Positions 53,474-62,702 of a stretch of DNA of 64,000 nt are shown one piece after another. The DNA lies in assembly GCF_003672135.1 (NCBI RefSeq), contig NC_039513.1, positions 2,232,833 through 2,296,832 on the forward strand, written 5' to 3'. The DNA comes from Ooceraea biroi (lineage: Eukaryota > Arthropoda > Insecta > Hymenoptera > Formicidae). The notes under the pieces were generated by a model. The model was not told the origin of the DNA and did no database searches. It worked only from the letters and a program-made list of their open reading frames with translations. A program made the position numbers and the translations under genes. How positions within the stretch are numbered: position 1 is the stretch's first letter; every line of letters begins with the position of its first letter.

Positions 53474-54769
53474 ACGTTATTGCGCCCGCTTCCGGGATAA
53501 GTAAGTCCTGTTAAGCTGACCGGGGCAGGAAGGGCGGTGCATGCCCCAAGAAGCGATGTTCGCTCTTCGATTTGTCGTAGGGTATAGGGGGAGAGGGGTA
53601 AGGTAAAAGAAATATGCATACAGTTGGTTAGCTTACGCTACTTCGGTAAATTTATTAAACAAACTCCATTTCCTCGGGGAATTCGGTCGTAGTGAGCGAG
53701 TGTCCGCTCGAGAAATGAGCGTTATTCGCCCGAGGAGAGGTTATGTTTCCCGACGAACACGTGGCTCGAATAATACACGTTGAGGTTAGACGTTGAGGTT
53801 ATATCTCACGACAACACGTGGCTCGAATAATAAGTAAGGTGGCACGACCAAAGTGAATAATTAATGGTTTAAATTACGTAAGCAACACTATAGCAGTGGG
53901 CTTAAATGTAAATATAAGTTGTACTCACCGTTGCTGGCCACATGTCTTGGAGGTTAAAACTCTAGCGTAGCGTGCGTCTACTGGATTTGGAGGTTAGCTG
54001 CCTCGTGGTCGTCCTTCTCGTGGTAGATCGTTTGTAATACGCACCACAACTTCGTATTTTAAAACGCGCACACTTATTTATTACTACGTTCGCTGAAGGA
54101 AATGGGAAGAATGGATGAGAAAATTAAATAAACAGTGATTACAATTATTAATATGTATAATTGAATACTCTCGAAAGGAGAAGTCGAGTTTACATACGTT
54201 ATGAAAAATATAAAAGAATCTACGATAATGTAGCGATATCTATAAACGCTTAATTATTAGTTACAAATAATAGTAATGATAGTAGTCGATATAATAATGG
54301 TTGAATAAATGGAACTTGGTTGTAGGTTGATTCGCGCTAAAACTTTGAGGTTAATAATGAAAATAGAATCTAACACTAGACCCCGAAGGGATGTGAGGAA
54401 GGTTTGGAGGTGTTACCTCGACGACGGCTGCTGCACAAGAGAGCGATCGCGGCGGATGTTCCGAGTATATAGTCGGAGATTTGTGTTGTCTAGTTCCGTC
54501 GGGTGGCGTTCCGAGTTGTAACTAGGAACTAGGGCTGGTGACGTTAGTTACAACTAGCGTCGTCTGATGGGTCTAGTTCCGAACTAGGATTTTAGTAACT
54601 TGTCCAAACCTTACTCTAGGAACTTGCCCAATTCCCAAGTTTTGTCCAATAGTGTTAGTGATATGTAACAGCTTCTGATTGGTCTATTTTCGAACTAGTG
54701 CAAATACTTGGCCAATGGCGTTGGGATTTGTTCAAGTGTTTTTCCTTATGATCTAGCGCTCGCTATTAT

Positions 54770-54783
54770 TACTATATATAGTC
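54770..54783 (-). promoter_or_regulatory. TATA-type promoter candidate in the 5' LTR
   Basis: ACTATATATAGTAA on the minus strand lies about 65 bp inside the LTR start. A second candidate, ACTATATACTCGG, lies near 54,468. Either would drive transcription through the LTR-encoded ORF and gag. Which one is used cannot be told from sequence. Confidence 0.35.
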
Positions 54784-54847
54784 TAACGCTGGAGATTGTT
54801 ATTGTAAAAAGGAAATTTTTAATTCTGCGGTAGCGGTGGACGTGACA

Positions 54848-55233
54848 GTTTAAACCAACTTGGACAAGTTGACGATCCTTTGCATTTAGTTTTCAATGAT
54901 TTAGGGGCAGCTAATAGAGACTTTGTTAGTTTACGCGAAGCTGCTGCGGAAAAGGTATTAGCTACTCAAACTGCGAACAAGATTTTGTATGATCGTACTC
55001 ATAACAAAGCGACTAGTTATAAGGAAGGCGATTATGTGATGATCACAAACGTCGACACTACGGTTAGCGTCAATAAGAAACTCATACCAAAGTATAAAGG
55101 ACCCTATGTCGTTCATAAAGTCCTCGGTTCTGATCGGTATGTAGTATGCGACATTCCTGGGTTTCAAGTCACATAGATACCGTATAACAGTGTTGTGTCC
55201 GCCGATCACATGAAACATTGGATACAGACATAG
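54848..55233 (+). pseudogene. C-terminal pol fragment of a different gypsy element
   Basis: The frame is open from the LTR border: LREAAAEKVLATQTANKILY, then DRTHNKATSYKEGDYVMI, KYKGPYVVHKVLG and, after one TAG, SADHMKHWIQT to the stop at 55,233. This is the integrase C-terminal (GPY-type) region of a Ty3/Gypsy polyprotein, on the plus strand. It starts exactly where the retrovirus LTR ends; the missing upstream part is not found on the far side at 43,263. Confidence 0.75.
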
Positions 55234-55378
55234 CGGTGATCGCTAGTATCACGGTTTACTTATGCCAAAGATGGTATGTTTTGTTTTGTTTTTTAAATTT
55301 ATTTGTTTTGTTTATGGCTTGATCGGGACAATCAAAATGTCAGGCTGGCCGAGTTGTAGGCGTTTGCCTGGCGATTTT

Positions 55379-55598
55379 TGTTACGTTATTAGTTGTGCGC
55401 TAGTATGTAAGTGCGTGCGTTGACTCGCGTAGTAGTTCGGCAGTCGCCGCGCTCGGCAAGAAGAGCGAGCAGATCTCTCGCGAGCGTCAGACATGTACGA
55501 AGTGTATCTTAACCTATTCCATATATACTATTATATCGTTATTCTCGAAGTACAGCCGTGTCTTTTAATAACCCTCGAATCCTGACCGGGTTACTACA
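55379..55598 (+). repeat. LTR-like end of the second gypsy element
   Basis: TGTTACGTTATTAG to GACCGGGTTACTACA, about 220 bp with TG/CA ends, about 145 bp downstream of the pol fragment stop. This fits a 3' LTR. There is no second copy in the window for confirmation. Confidence 0.5.
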
Positions 55599-55799
55599 TT
55601 TTAATATATTTTTCTATTATAATATGTTGTTATATTTTTTATATAATATTTTTAAGAGCAATAAGGAACACACTGTTAATTAATTGTTATAATATCTGTT
55701 ATGGTGTAAATACATTTATGTATATATAATCGATTTGAGCAGAATTATATTTATACAGAATTTATACAGAATATATTTCGAAGTTATACAAAATTTACG

Positions 55800-56383
55800 A
55801 TTGTCGAATACAATGTGTCGGATGGTATTCGTCATAGAAACATTCGAAACACAAATATGTGCGACACCAAGAACATTGGATAAATGCAGAACTGATCTCC
55901 TCGCAGTTACAGTTTTCCTTTTTCATACTTTCCGGAAAAGAAATTTGGTTGACATTCAAAAAATATTCTTTGTTAGGCTTCAATTTTGCAGCATACCATG
56001 CGTATCTGATAAAAATAAAATACAATGTTACATATATTGCAAGAAATATATTATTACAAAGAAATATGTACACATGCTTACCGTAACATATTCGAATATA
56101 TTAGAGCCTGTAATTGATCGTGAATGAGCGCGTGAATTTTTATGACATCTTCCCTCGAGGTAATTTCCCTGTTCGTTTGCAAAAGATGTGAACAGTTCTG
56201 CATACGACGTATGAAATTCTTTACTTGACGATAAAAATAGACGTCACATGGTTGGCAGAATGGTGTACATTTCGGTGGTATTATCGATAAAGTACACGTA
56301 GGAAGACCCTGTTCATTAGTAAATTTCATCTGATGCATGCTTACAGATGTCTGGCCGCTCCAAAAATCAATGATGTTCACATT
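55800..56383 (-). pseudogene. DDE transposase C-terminal relic with CxxC tail, copy 1
   Basis: Minus-strand exon from about 56,383 to 56,083 reads NIIDFWSGQTS, then IPPKCTPFCQPCDVYFYRQV and IHALIHDQLQALIYSNMLR, ending at a GTAAGC donor. A TTTATCAG acceptor leads to RYAWYAAKL and a tail with CSWCRTYLCFECFYDEYH. The order (WSG/DDE Asp, IPP-T-QP-DV, CSWC tail) is that of an insect DDE transposase family I recognise but cannot name securely. The tail's Cys/His spacing suggests a zinc site. Stops at about 55,795. Confidence 0.6.
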
Positions 56384-57257
56384 AATGAATTTTTTTGAAA
56401 AAATTGTTGAAAAATTATTTTAAACAATTTCATTAAGGTCATTAAATAGGGGCGTTTTTACCATGAAACTTTTGTATAAAACATTTTTCGATATTTCGAA
56501 TAATTTCCGAGATATATCGAGAAAAGCAAAAAGCCGTCTTACGTTTGAAGGGTGGTTTCACCCCTTAAAACCGTTTTTGGACTGCAACGGAAAATTTCTA
56601 AATTCATCTACTAACCCCGCTTACGTGTGTACAAAGTTTCATTAAACTCAGAATTTTCGGATGTGCGATATATTTTTAATTTAATATGTACAATGTTGTA
56701 CAAGCTCCCGCAGGAACCTGAGCTCAGAGAAGGGATAAGAGACAGATCGGACAAGAATCTCAAACAACGAATAAAATAACTAGTCGTATAATATATTTAA
56801 TAATACATATGTGAATCGATACCGTAAAATAAAAGGAAAAGTAATTGTTTGCTAAAAACGCTGAAAGGTTAACTAAACTCAATATAGCAAAGTTCTCTGA
56901 ACGCAAAACAAAACAATAAACGATTTCTCCGAAGCGATTCGCAGCTCGAGTACAATAAACAAAAGAAATGTCGCAATAGTTTGAATAGTCACATATAAAT
57001 CGTGTAAATCATAAAAATCACATTAAGCATATAAACCACATAAGTCACATAACTCACATAAAGTATATAAACAACATAAATCATATAAACCACATAAGTC
57101 ATATAGCTCACATAAAGTATACCAAACGCGTAGTCAAATAGCGAAATAATTAACTTCGTAAAAATAGCTCGAACGGGTATTGCGTTTATGTATTGTAACG
57201 TTTCTGCTTCGTAGAAGCAGATCGAGAAAATCTTGAATCGGTAATTGCAGTCCTTCT
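56384..57257. other. No gene; AT-rich with CACATAA repeats
   Basis: Low-level tandem CACATAA/CATATAA units run from 56,995 to 57,125. The rest is noncoding, including GGGTGGTTTCACCCC, a small palindrome (about 56,550). Confidence 0.4.
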
Positions 57258-57450
57258 CCGTAGTGTCGGAGTGGAATGAAGAATAATTGTCCGTATTATG
57301 CAAATAAACAAAGTTTGAGATGGTCACTTCTCCGTAGTATACGGAGAAACCAGTAAGAAGAATCACGTGTCCGTAGTATACGGATAGACAAAGAACGTTA
57401 TAGTCACTTCCCCGTAGTATACGGAGAAACCAGGAATAATGAGTTCTGAC
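57258..57450. repeat. Array of CCGTAgtaTACGG hairpins
   Basis: TCCGTA-GTA-TACGGA occurs at about 57,332, 57,371 and 57,412, with a diverged unit (TCCGTAGTGTCGGA) at about 57,259. Each is a 6-bp stem with a 3-nt loop, embedded in related sequence (AGTCACTTC, GAGAAACCAG). Spacing is about 40 bp between the clear units. Identity unknown. Confidence 0.75.
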
Positions 57451-58319
57451 GTGTCCGCAGATCGATCTCTCGGCTCGAAAATTAATGCCACAGCCGGAAA
57501 GACGAGCGTGAACCACGACCGTTGGACGAAAGTAAGCTCGGTCAGAAACGTATCACTTATCTGAACGGTCCGCAGCAATGGCGGCATCGATGCGCAGGGT
57601 TGATCGAAGAAGTAACTCAGCTCTCCTTGTTTGCGTCGCGAGGCTCTCCTTGGTTGGTTCGAACGTCTCGTACGTCTCGTGCGAGTAGAATATCTGCCTG
57701 GGGATGCCTCATGGGTACGGTCGCCCTTGAAGAAGATTACGATTCACTCAGAGAGACGAGACACGTACACACTCAGAGAAAGCTCACACGAATATGCGGA
57801 CCACCGCTCGATCGTAGATTGTAACGAGACGTGTGTGCCGGCGGGGATTCCCGCCGTCTCCACGGGTGCCAACGCCACCGTTCGCCGAATGTAGCGCCAT
57901 CGCGCGTATACCGTGGCGATAACTCAGAGCCACCTATACGTATTCTATGCCCATGACTCTTTTGCCTGAACAAATGTTAAGGTCGTTTCATTTTTAAAAT
58001 TATTAATTTTACATAAAATATTAAATTTATTTTATTAATTTATTTTGTTATATTTCTATATTTGTAATAAGAATCATATTACTGCTTATTTCGTTTGGTT
58101 GAACAAAGAGTTCCATCAAAAATTGTACAAAACGTAAACAGAATGAAAATAGAAGTTAGGAATGAAGAAATCATTGCATTAAACACCGTACATTAATTCT
58201 ATAGTTGATGATATCTCTCCATAAAAGCTGCCGTATATTTTGATAGTTCCCTGTAATATATAAGAATATTTTTATTACAAACATTAGTAATAAATTTTAT
58301 AATTATCTAGATATTAATA
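57451..58319. other. No gene recognised
   Basis: A GC-richer part (57,480-57,960) with short open frames on both strands, none convincing, then AT-rich sequence. The sharp composition change at about 57,970 may mark an element border. Confidence 0.35.
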
Positions 58320-58660
58320 ATTATTATCAAGCGACGCGGTAGCGTCGCGACGCCAAGTATATAAAGAACAAGGTTCCGAGCGGTAAGAGCCACTGCATAG
58401 ACGTCGCGCACTACCAAGTAGCTTATCCGGAATTTCACGTCATACAAACTTTCGATTAAAATATCTCATGATCTAAAGCCGTAATCAAAAATCAAACGGC
58501 ACTTTTATAACATAATGTGGATGCAAGCTTTCGATTGCGACCAATTGAATAAGATTGGTGCAGTCTATCCTGAGATATCGTAATCGTATGCTAGAATTGT
58601 GACGTTCCGTTTTTCAGAGTAAGGTTCAGACTCACGTACGTACGCTCGCACTCACACAAG
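58320..58660 (-). repeat. Interspersed repeat, copy 2
   Basis: Inverted homologue of 16,940-17,366. It begins with the hairpin GCGACGC-GGTA-GCGTCGC directly followed by GACGCCAAGTA, and contains CTACCAAGTAGCTTATCC and GTGCAGTCTATCCTGAGATA. Identity is moderate (many small differences). Confidence 0.7.
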
Positions 58661-59039
58661 CAAAGCGAGTTTGCTGTCAAGGTGCTTCACATAGGCGCGT
58701 TATGGAGAATTCACACTGCGTCTGATACGTTGAGTACATTTCACTTGGCGCTCGCAACGACACGAGCGTCTTCTATCTTTAGTGCTCACTGAATATTGAA
58801 AAAAGATACACTAAATATTGAATACTACACTGAATATTAAATAAAGATATTGAATAAAGAATATAAACTGATGCAGCTATGAACCTAGTACTCGACATTT
58901 AAAAAATGAATTTTTTAATATACAAAACAATAGTATTTCATTTGTAGTTGTTTGTAGTAACAATAATTTCGTTTGTAGTTTTATCCATTAAAAGATATAA
59001 AAAATACAAAACTTTTAAAGAATGACTCGCACCCGACAG
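58661..59039. other. No gene; fragment of the 26.2-kb hairpin family
   Basis: Around 58,742-58,805, TTTCACTTGGCGCTCGCAAC and TCTATCTTTA are diverged versions of sequence at 26,152-26,200. Nothing else recognised. Confidence 0.4.
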
Positions 59040-60075
59040 TGATATACATATATCAAATCCGCTTGCGCAGTTTTTTCAGAATCGTTTGTAGTAGTTTGTA
59101 GTGCTTTTCGTTTAGTTTGTAATTGAACCGTTCAAAAGTTATTAACATTTGTTTAAACGAAAAATAGCAAACTTTGCCATTTGTTGAGATATCGCGAATT
59201 CACTTGCGCTGTCTTTTTCAGAATCGTTTGTAGTTGTTTCGTTTCGTTTGTAATTGAACCGTTCAAAAGTTATTAACATTTGTTTAAATAAAAAATTGCT
59301 AACTTTGCCACTTGTTGAGATATCGCGAATTCGCTTGCATTGTCTTTTCAGAATTGTTTGTAATTGTTTCGTTTCGTTTGTAATTGAACCGTTCCAAACT
59401 TATTAACATTCGTTTAAATAAAAAATAGCTGACTTTGCCATTTGTTGAGATATCCGCTTGCGCTGTCTTTTTCAGAATCGTTTGTAGTTGTTTCGTTTCG
59501 TTTCGTGTAGTTGAACCATTCCAAAGTTATTAACATTTGTGTAAATAAAAAATAGCTAACTTTACCATTTGTGCAGATATCGCGAATTCGCTTGCACTGT
59601 CTCTTTCAGAATCGTTTGTAGTTGCTTCTTTTCCTTTGTAGTTGCACCGTTCAAAAGTTATTAACATTTGTTTAAATGAAAAATAGCTAACTTTGCCATT
59701 TGTTGAGATATCGCGAATTTGCTTGCGCCATCTTCTTTAGAATCGTTTGTAATTTGTAATGCTTTTCGTTTCGTTTGTAGTTGAAACGTCTGAAAGTTAT
59801 AAACAATTAAACAATTTGCAAAAAGCTTTGCCATTTGTTGAGATATCTCGGTTCAACTACAAATGAAATGAAAAGCACTGCAAACCACTACAAACGATTC
59901 TGAAAAAGACAGCGCAAACTGTTTCGCGATATCTCAACAATGGCAAAGTTAGCTACTTTTCGTTTAAACAAATGGTAATAACTTTTGTACGGTTCAACTA
60001 CAAACGAAAGGAAAAGCACTACAAACAACTACAAACGATTCTAAAGAAGACTGCGCAAGCGGATTTGAGATATCT
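59040..60075. repeat. Satellite array, unit about 130 bp, with an inversion
   Basis: Six direct units start with AGAATCGTTTGTAGTTG at about 59,089, 59,219, 59,350, 59,474, 59,609 and 59,740. Each contains TTGAACCGTTCAAAAGTTAT and AACTTTGCCATTTGTTGAGA. From about 59,850 to 60,075 about two units run in the opposite direction (CAACTACAAACGATTCT). Units differ by 5-15%. Confidence 0.9.
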
Positions 60076-60130
60076 TAAAATATAAAAAATTTAGAAAATG
60101 CAATGAGATCACTAAAAAAACCTCACAAAG

Positions 60131-60655
60131 GTAAAAAAAGTACGCCAAATACATAAAAAATCCCACCTTGTACGCAACAAAAAGTTTAAAAAACTATTTA
60201 TAAAAATAAAAACTAAATATGAAATCAATAGTTAACTAGCCAAGTACCTCGAAGCAATTCAGTGTCAGTATTTTATCCAAATGTTTTCCATGCATACTCT
60301 TATACGCAACAAAAAGTTTAAAAAAATATTCATTATAAAAATCATCAAAACTCTCACTTTCTAAATATGAAATCAATTGTTAACTAGCCAAGTACCTAGA
60401 AGTACTTAAAAATACCTAGAAATATCCAGAAGTACCTATTTTATTCTAAATATTTCCCATGCATACTCTCTTACCGTATGACGACATTGAAGTACTTGGC
60501 GTGCCCAGTTCGTATTAAAATATACTGTTCTATCTATAATCCGTACTTTACATGTAATTGTAAGATTTGTAAGATATTTACAAAAAGATATGTCTAATAA
60601 ACCGCGATACGCCAAGTACTTCAATGTCGTCATACGGTAAGAGAGTATGCATGGG
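60131..60655. repeat. Foldback element related to 15,709-16,210
   Basis: Shares TACGCCAA(G/A)TACATA, CTAGCCAAGTACCT, CATGCATACTCTCTTACCGT and GACGACATTGAAGTACTTGG. Inverted copies of the last two meet at 60,455-60,500 and 60,610-60,655. Part of the left arm is internally duplicated (AACAAAAAGTTTAAAAAA, twice). Confidence 0.75.
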
Positions 60656-60689
60656 TTCTTACTTGTTATTTTTCTCTATTTCTAAATTT

Positions 60690-61050
60690 AATATTTTTCC
60701 TGTGGAAGCGAGGAACCGTGGAGTCTTCTGGACGTAACAATTTCATAGTATCCAAAATCATGATAGCCCTCAAAAAAATGCTGCATACAAAAATATTTCT
60801 TGCACCAGGAACAACGTATTATAGAAGGTGCACCACATATGGAACAGCGTGGTATTTCTTGTATATCTTTTCCGGAGAAACAAAGTTCTATTTTAAATTG
60901 TGGATTTTCAAAATGTGGTGGTCGTTCTTCGATGTAGCCACTTTTAAACCAGGCATATTTAAAAAGATTATGGAATCGCGGGGAGGACAGCTGTATATGC
61001 GTTAAGGATTGTAATTTAATGATATTATTTCTCAAGTGTAAATTGATATC
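60690..61050 (-). pseudogene. DDE transposase C-terminal relic with CxxC tail, copy 2
   Basis: Minus-strand frame: INLHLRNNIIKLQSLTHIQL, FKYAWFKSGYIEERPPHFEN, then CSICG, CSWCKKYFCMQHFFEGYHDF. It is clearly related to 55,800-56,383, with the same KYAW...CSWC order, and keeps a more complete double CxxC tail. It starts abruptly at about 61,050, where a repeat end (CAAGCGATGCGGTAGCG) abuts, so the catalytic part is missing. Confidence 0.6.
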
Positions 61051-61082
61051 AAGCGATGCGGTAGCGTTGCGACGCCAAGTAC
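61050..61082. repeat. Third copy of the GCGACGC...GACGCCAAGTAC end
   Basis: GCGATGC-GGTA-GCGTTGC then GACGCCAAGTACATA, matching the ends at 58,327 and (inverted) 17,366. It adjoins the transposase relic. Confidence 0.75.
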
Positions 61083-61254
61083 ATAAAAAAATAAATAGCC
61101 GCATGAGAAATAGCCGCTTAATACGGCTGGCGCGGCATCGTCGAGGCGCTACCGCATAGCTTTACTGAAGTTTTCGCCTTGTTACATTTTCCGATAAAAT
61201 AATCTCGGAAACAAAGATCGTAACAAAAATTCTAATAATACTTTTATTATACAG

Positions 61255-62141
61255 GGTGAATTCATGCGAAAAAATTAAAGGACATATTCTGCAGGAAAAT
61301 AAGGTACTTTTTTCATATCAACATGTGTTCGGAAATATACCCTCTCTGAGCTAGAACTCCCCAAAGTTGCCGAAAAAAACTTGAATTTTCTGTCCACTGT
61401 CTAAACATCTACTTCAAATTCTACGAAAATTGATACCTTTACGTTTCAACCTATGCTCTTTTCATTTCTGGTGCTAAAAATTTTCTAAACAATTTCTAAG
61501 GGGGGATTTTGAGGGGGGACTGCATTTGAATGTGCAAAATTTACGTGTGAATGCAAAAAATGTAAAATACGTTATTATTTCTCAAAAGGAAATTAAAAAA
61601 TAAATATTTCTTGACTACTACATTTTTCTCGTACGATGAACCGTTTTTAAGATAATGACCTTACAAGTGAAGAGACCTGGTACAGGCGAGTTGCTAGCTG
61701 GTTAGTACGCAGAGTGCTTTTCGCTCATTCCACTGGTAACTAGAGCTATTTATGTGCTAAATTAGAACTGAGGATGAAGATTTCAAATAATACAGCAATC
61801 AATTTTGCCGTTCCCCTGCCATGTACGTGAAAATACCATTTTAAAAACATAACATAACATAAAGGTTTTACTTCCGTTTTTTAATTTTCTTTTTTATCTT
61901 TATTTTTTCATAAAAAGTGCTCGAAATGCCCTCCTCTTGCTGCGATGCACGCATCAATTCTCCTCCTCATGGATTGGCGGACTCTTTCAAAAAATCCAGG
62001 AGTATTTCTTACGATTTCAAATCCGTTCAAAATATGTTCCCGAAGGACTTCAATATTAGGAATCTTCCAGAGTAAATCAGTGTTTTTAAACGCCGAGCAC
62101 ACATAATTGTCAACATGCCGAGCACACATCAGTGTTAACAC
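61255..62141 (-). pseudogene. Truncated mariner-superfamily element, C-terminal transposase relic
   Basis: The left edge TACAGGGTGAATTCATGCG resembles a mariner-type end. The minus-strand frame 62,141-61,908 ends LREHILNGFEIVRNTPGFF, ERVRQSMRRRIDACIAARGG, HFEHFL. This is the same C-terminus as the 13.5-kb element (FERVRQSMERR...GGHFQQLL). The noncoding 3' part (61,275-61,905) separates it from the end. The catalytic region and right end are missing. Confidence 0.7.
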
Positions 62142-62149
62142 AACTTTGG

Positions 62150-62575
62150 CCTGTACATATATGTAATACTCATATATGGCCAGTTCCTGTAAATGGAAGT
62201 GAGAGAAAATGCCCCCGCTGAAAGTGAGATATTAAAGTTACTTTAGTTGTTGTGCGCAAGGTGTTCTGCGCAAGCGGTTAAAGATGAAATAGACTTATAC
62301 AACTGCTAATACAGATAATAAAACTATTAGGGTATCTTTTAATAATATAAAAATTGTCTTACATTTGCACTTTTTTCAGCTTCTTCACATTCTTTCCACA
62401 CAGCGACACGTGAATTAGGTTAGAACTTCACTGTCTCTTACAACTTTTCGCGCATGCGCATTGTACAACAAAGTTCTCTGCCAGACAGAGAAAAGAATAT
62501 CGTCCGCACCGTAATAGTTACGCCTCTGTTTCAGAGCGACTGGCCATATATGATTATTACATATATGGGCCTGTA
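62150..62575. repeat. MITE-like block with GGCCATATATGA inverted ends
   Basis: The complement of CTGGCCATATATGATTATTA (62,536-62,555) occurs at 62,155-62,185 with one or two changes, followed outward by GGCCTGTA on both sides. The 350-bp interior is noncoding. Confidence 0.7.
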
Positions 62576-62702
62576 GAGCTTTGAACTGTGAAAAGTGTTT
62601 TATTCCTTTATTTCATTATTGCTATTTTCTTTGTGGTATAACTTGTTTTTTTTACTGAAGCTCTTTTTATCTTCTTTTATCTTTTTTTCTTAATTAATAA
62701 TA

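Larger units (their letters stand above)
43264..54847 (-). mobile_element. Ty3/Gypsy endogenous retrovirus with env, 11.6 kb
   Basis: Two direct repeats of 1,954 and 1,952 bp (LTRs) flank gag, pol and env, all on the minus strand. LTR ends are TG...CA in element orientation. A tRNA-primer-type site follows the 5' LTR and a polypurine tract precedes the 3' LTR. The LTRs differ at about three positions (two one-base length changes, one substitution), so the insertion is recent. Gag/pol carry several frame breaks, while env is open. No short target-site duplication is visible (flanks ACATT and GTTTA), and the right flank is inside another gypsy's pol gene. Confidence 0.95.
52896..54847 (-). repeat. 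5' LTR of the retrovirus
   Basis: 1,952 bp, same ends as the other copy. Visible differences: one G fewer near 53,590, one T fewer near 54,495, and A to T near 54,763. Confidence 0.95.

Noticed and set aside
57522..57973. Possible host gene in the GC-rich block
   Set aside because: Short frames on both strands, no splice structure and no family resemblance.
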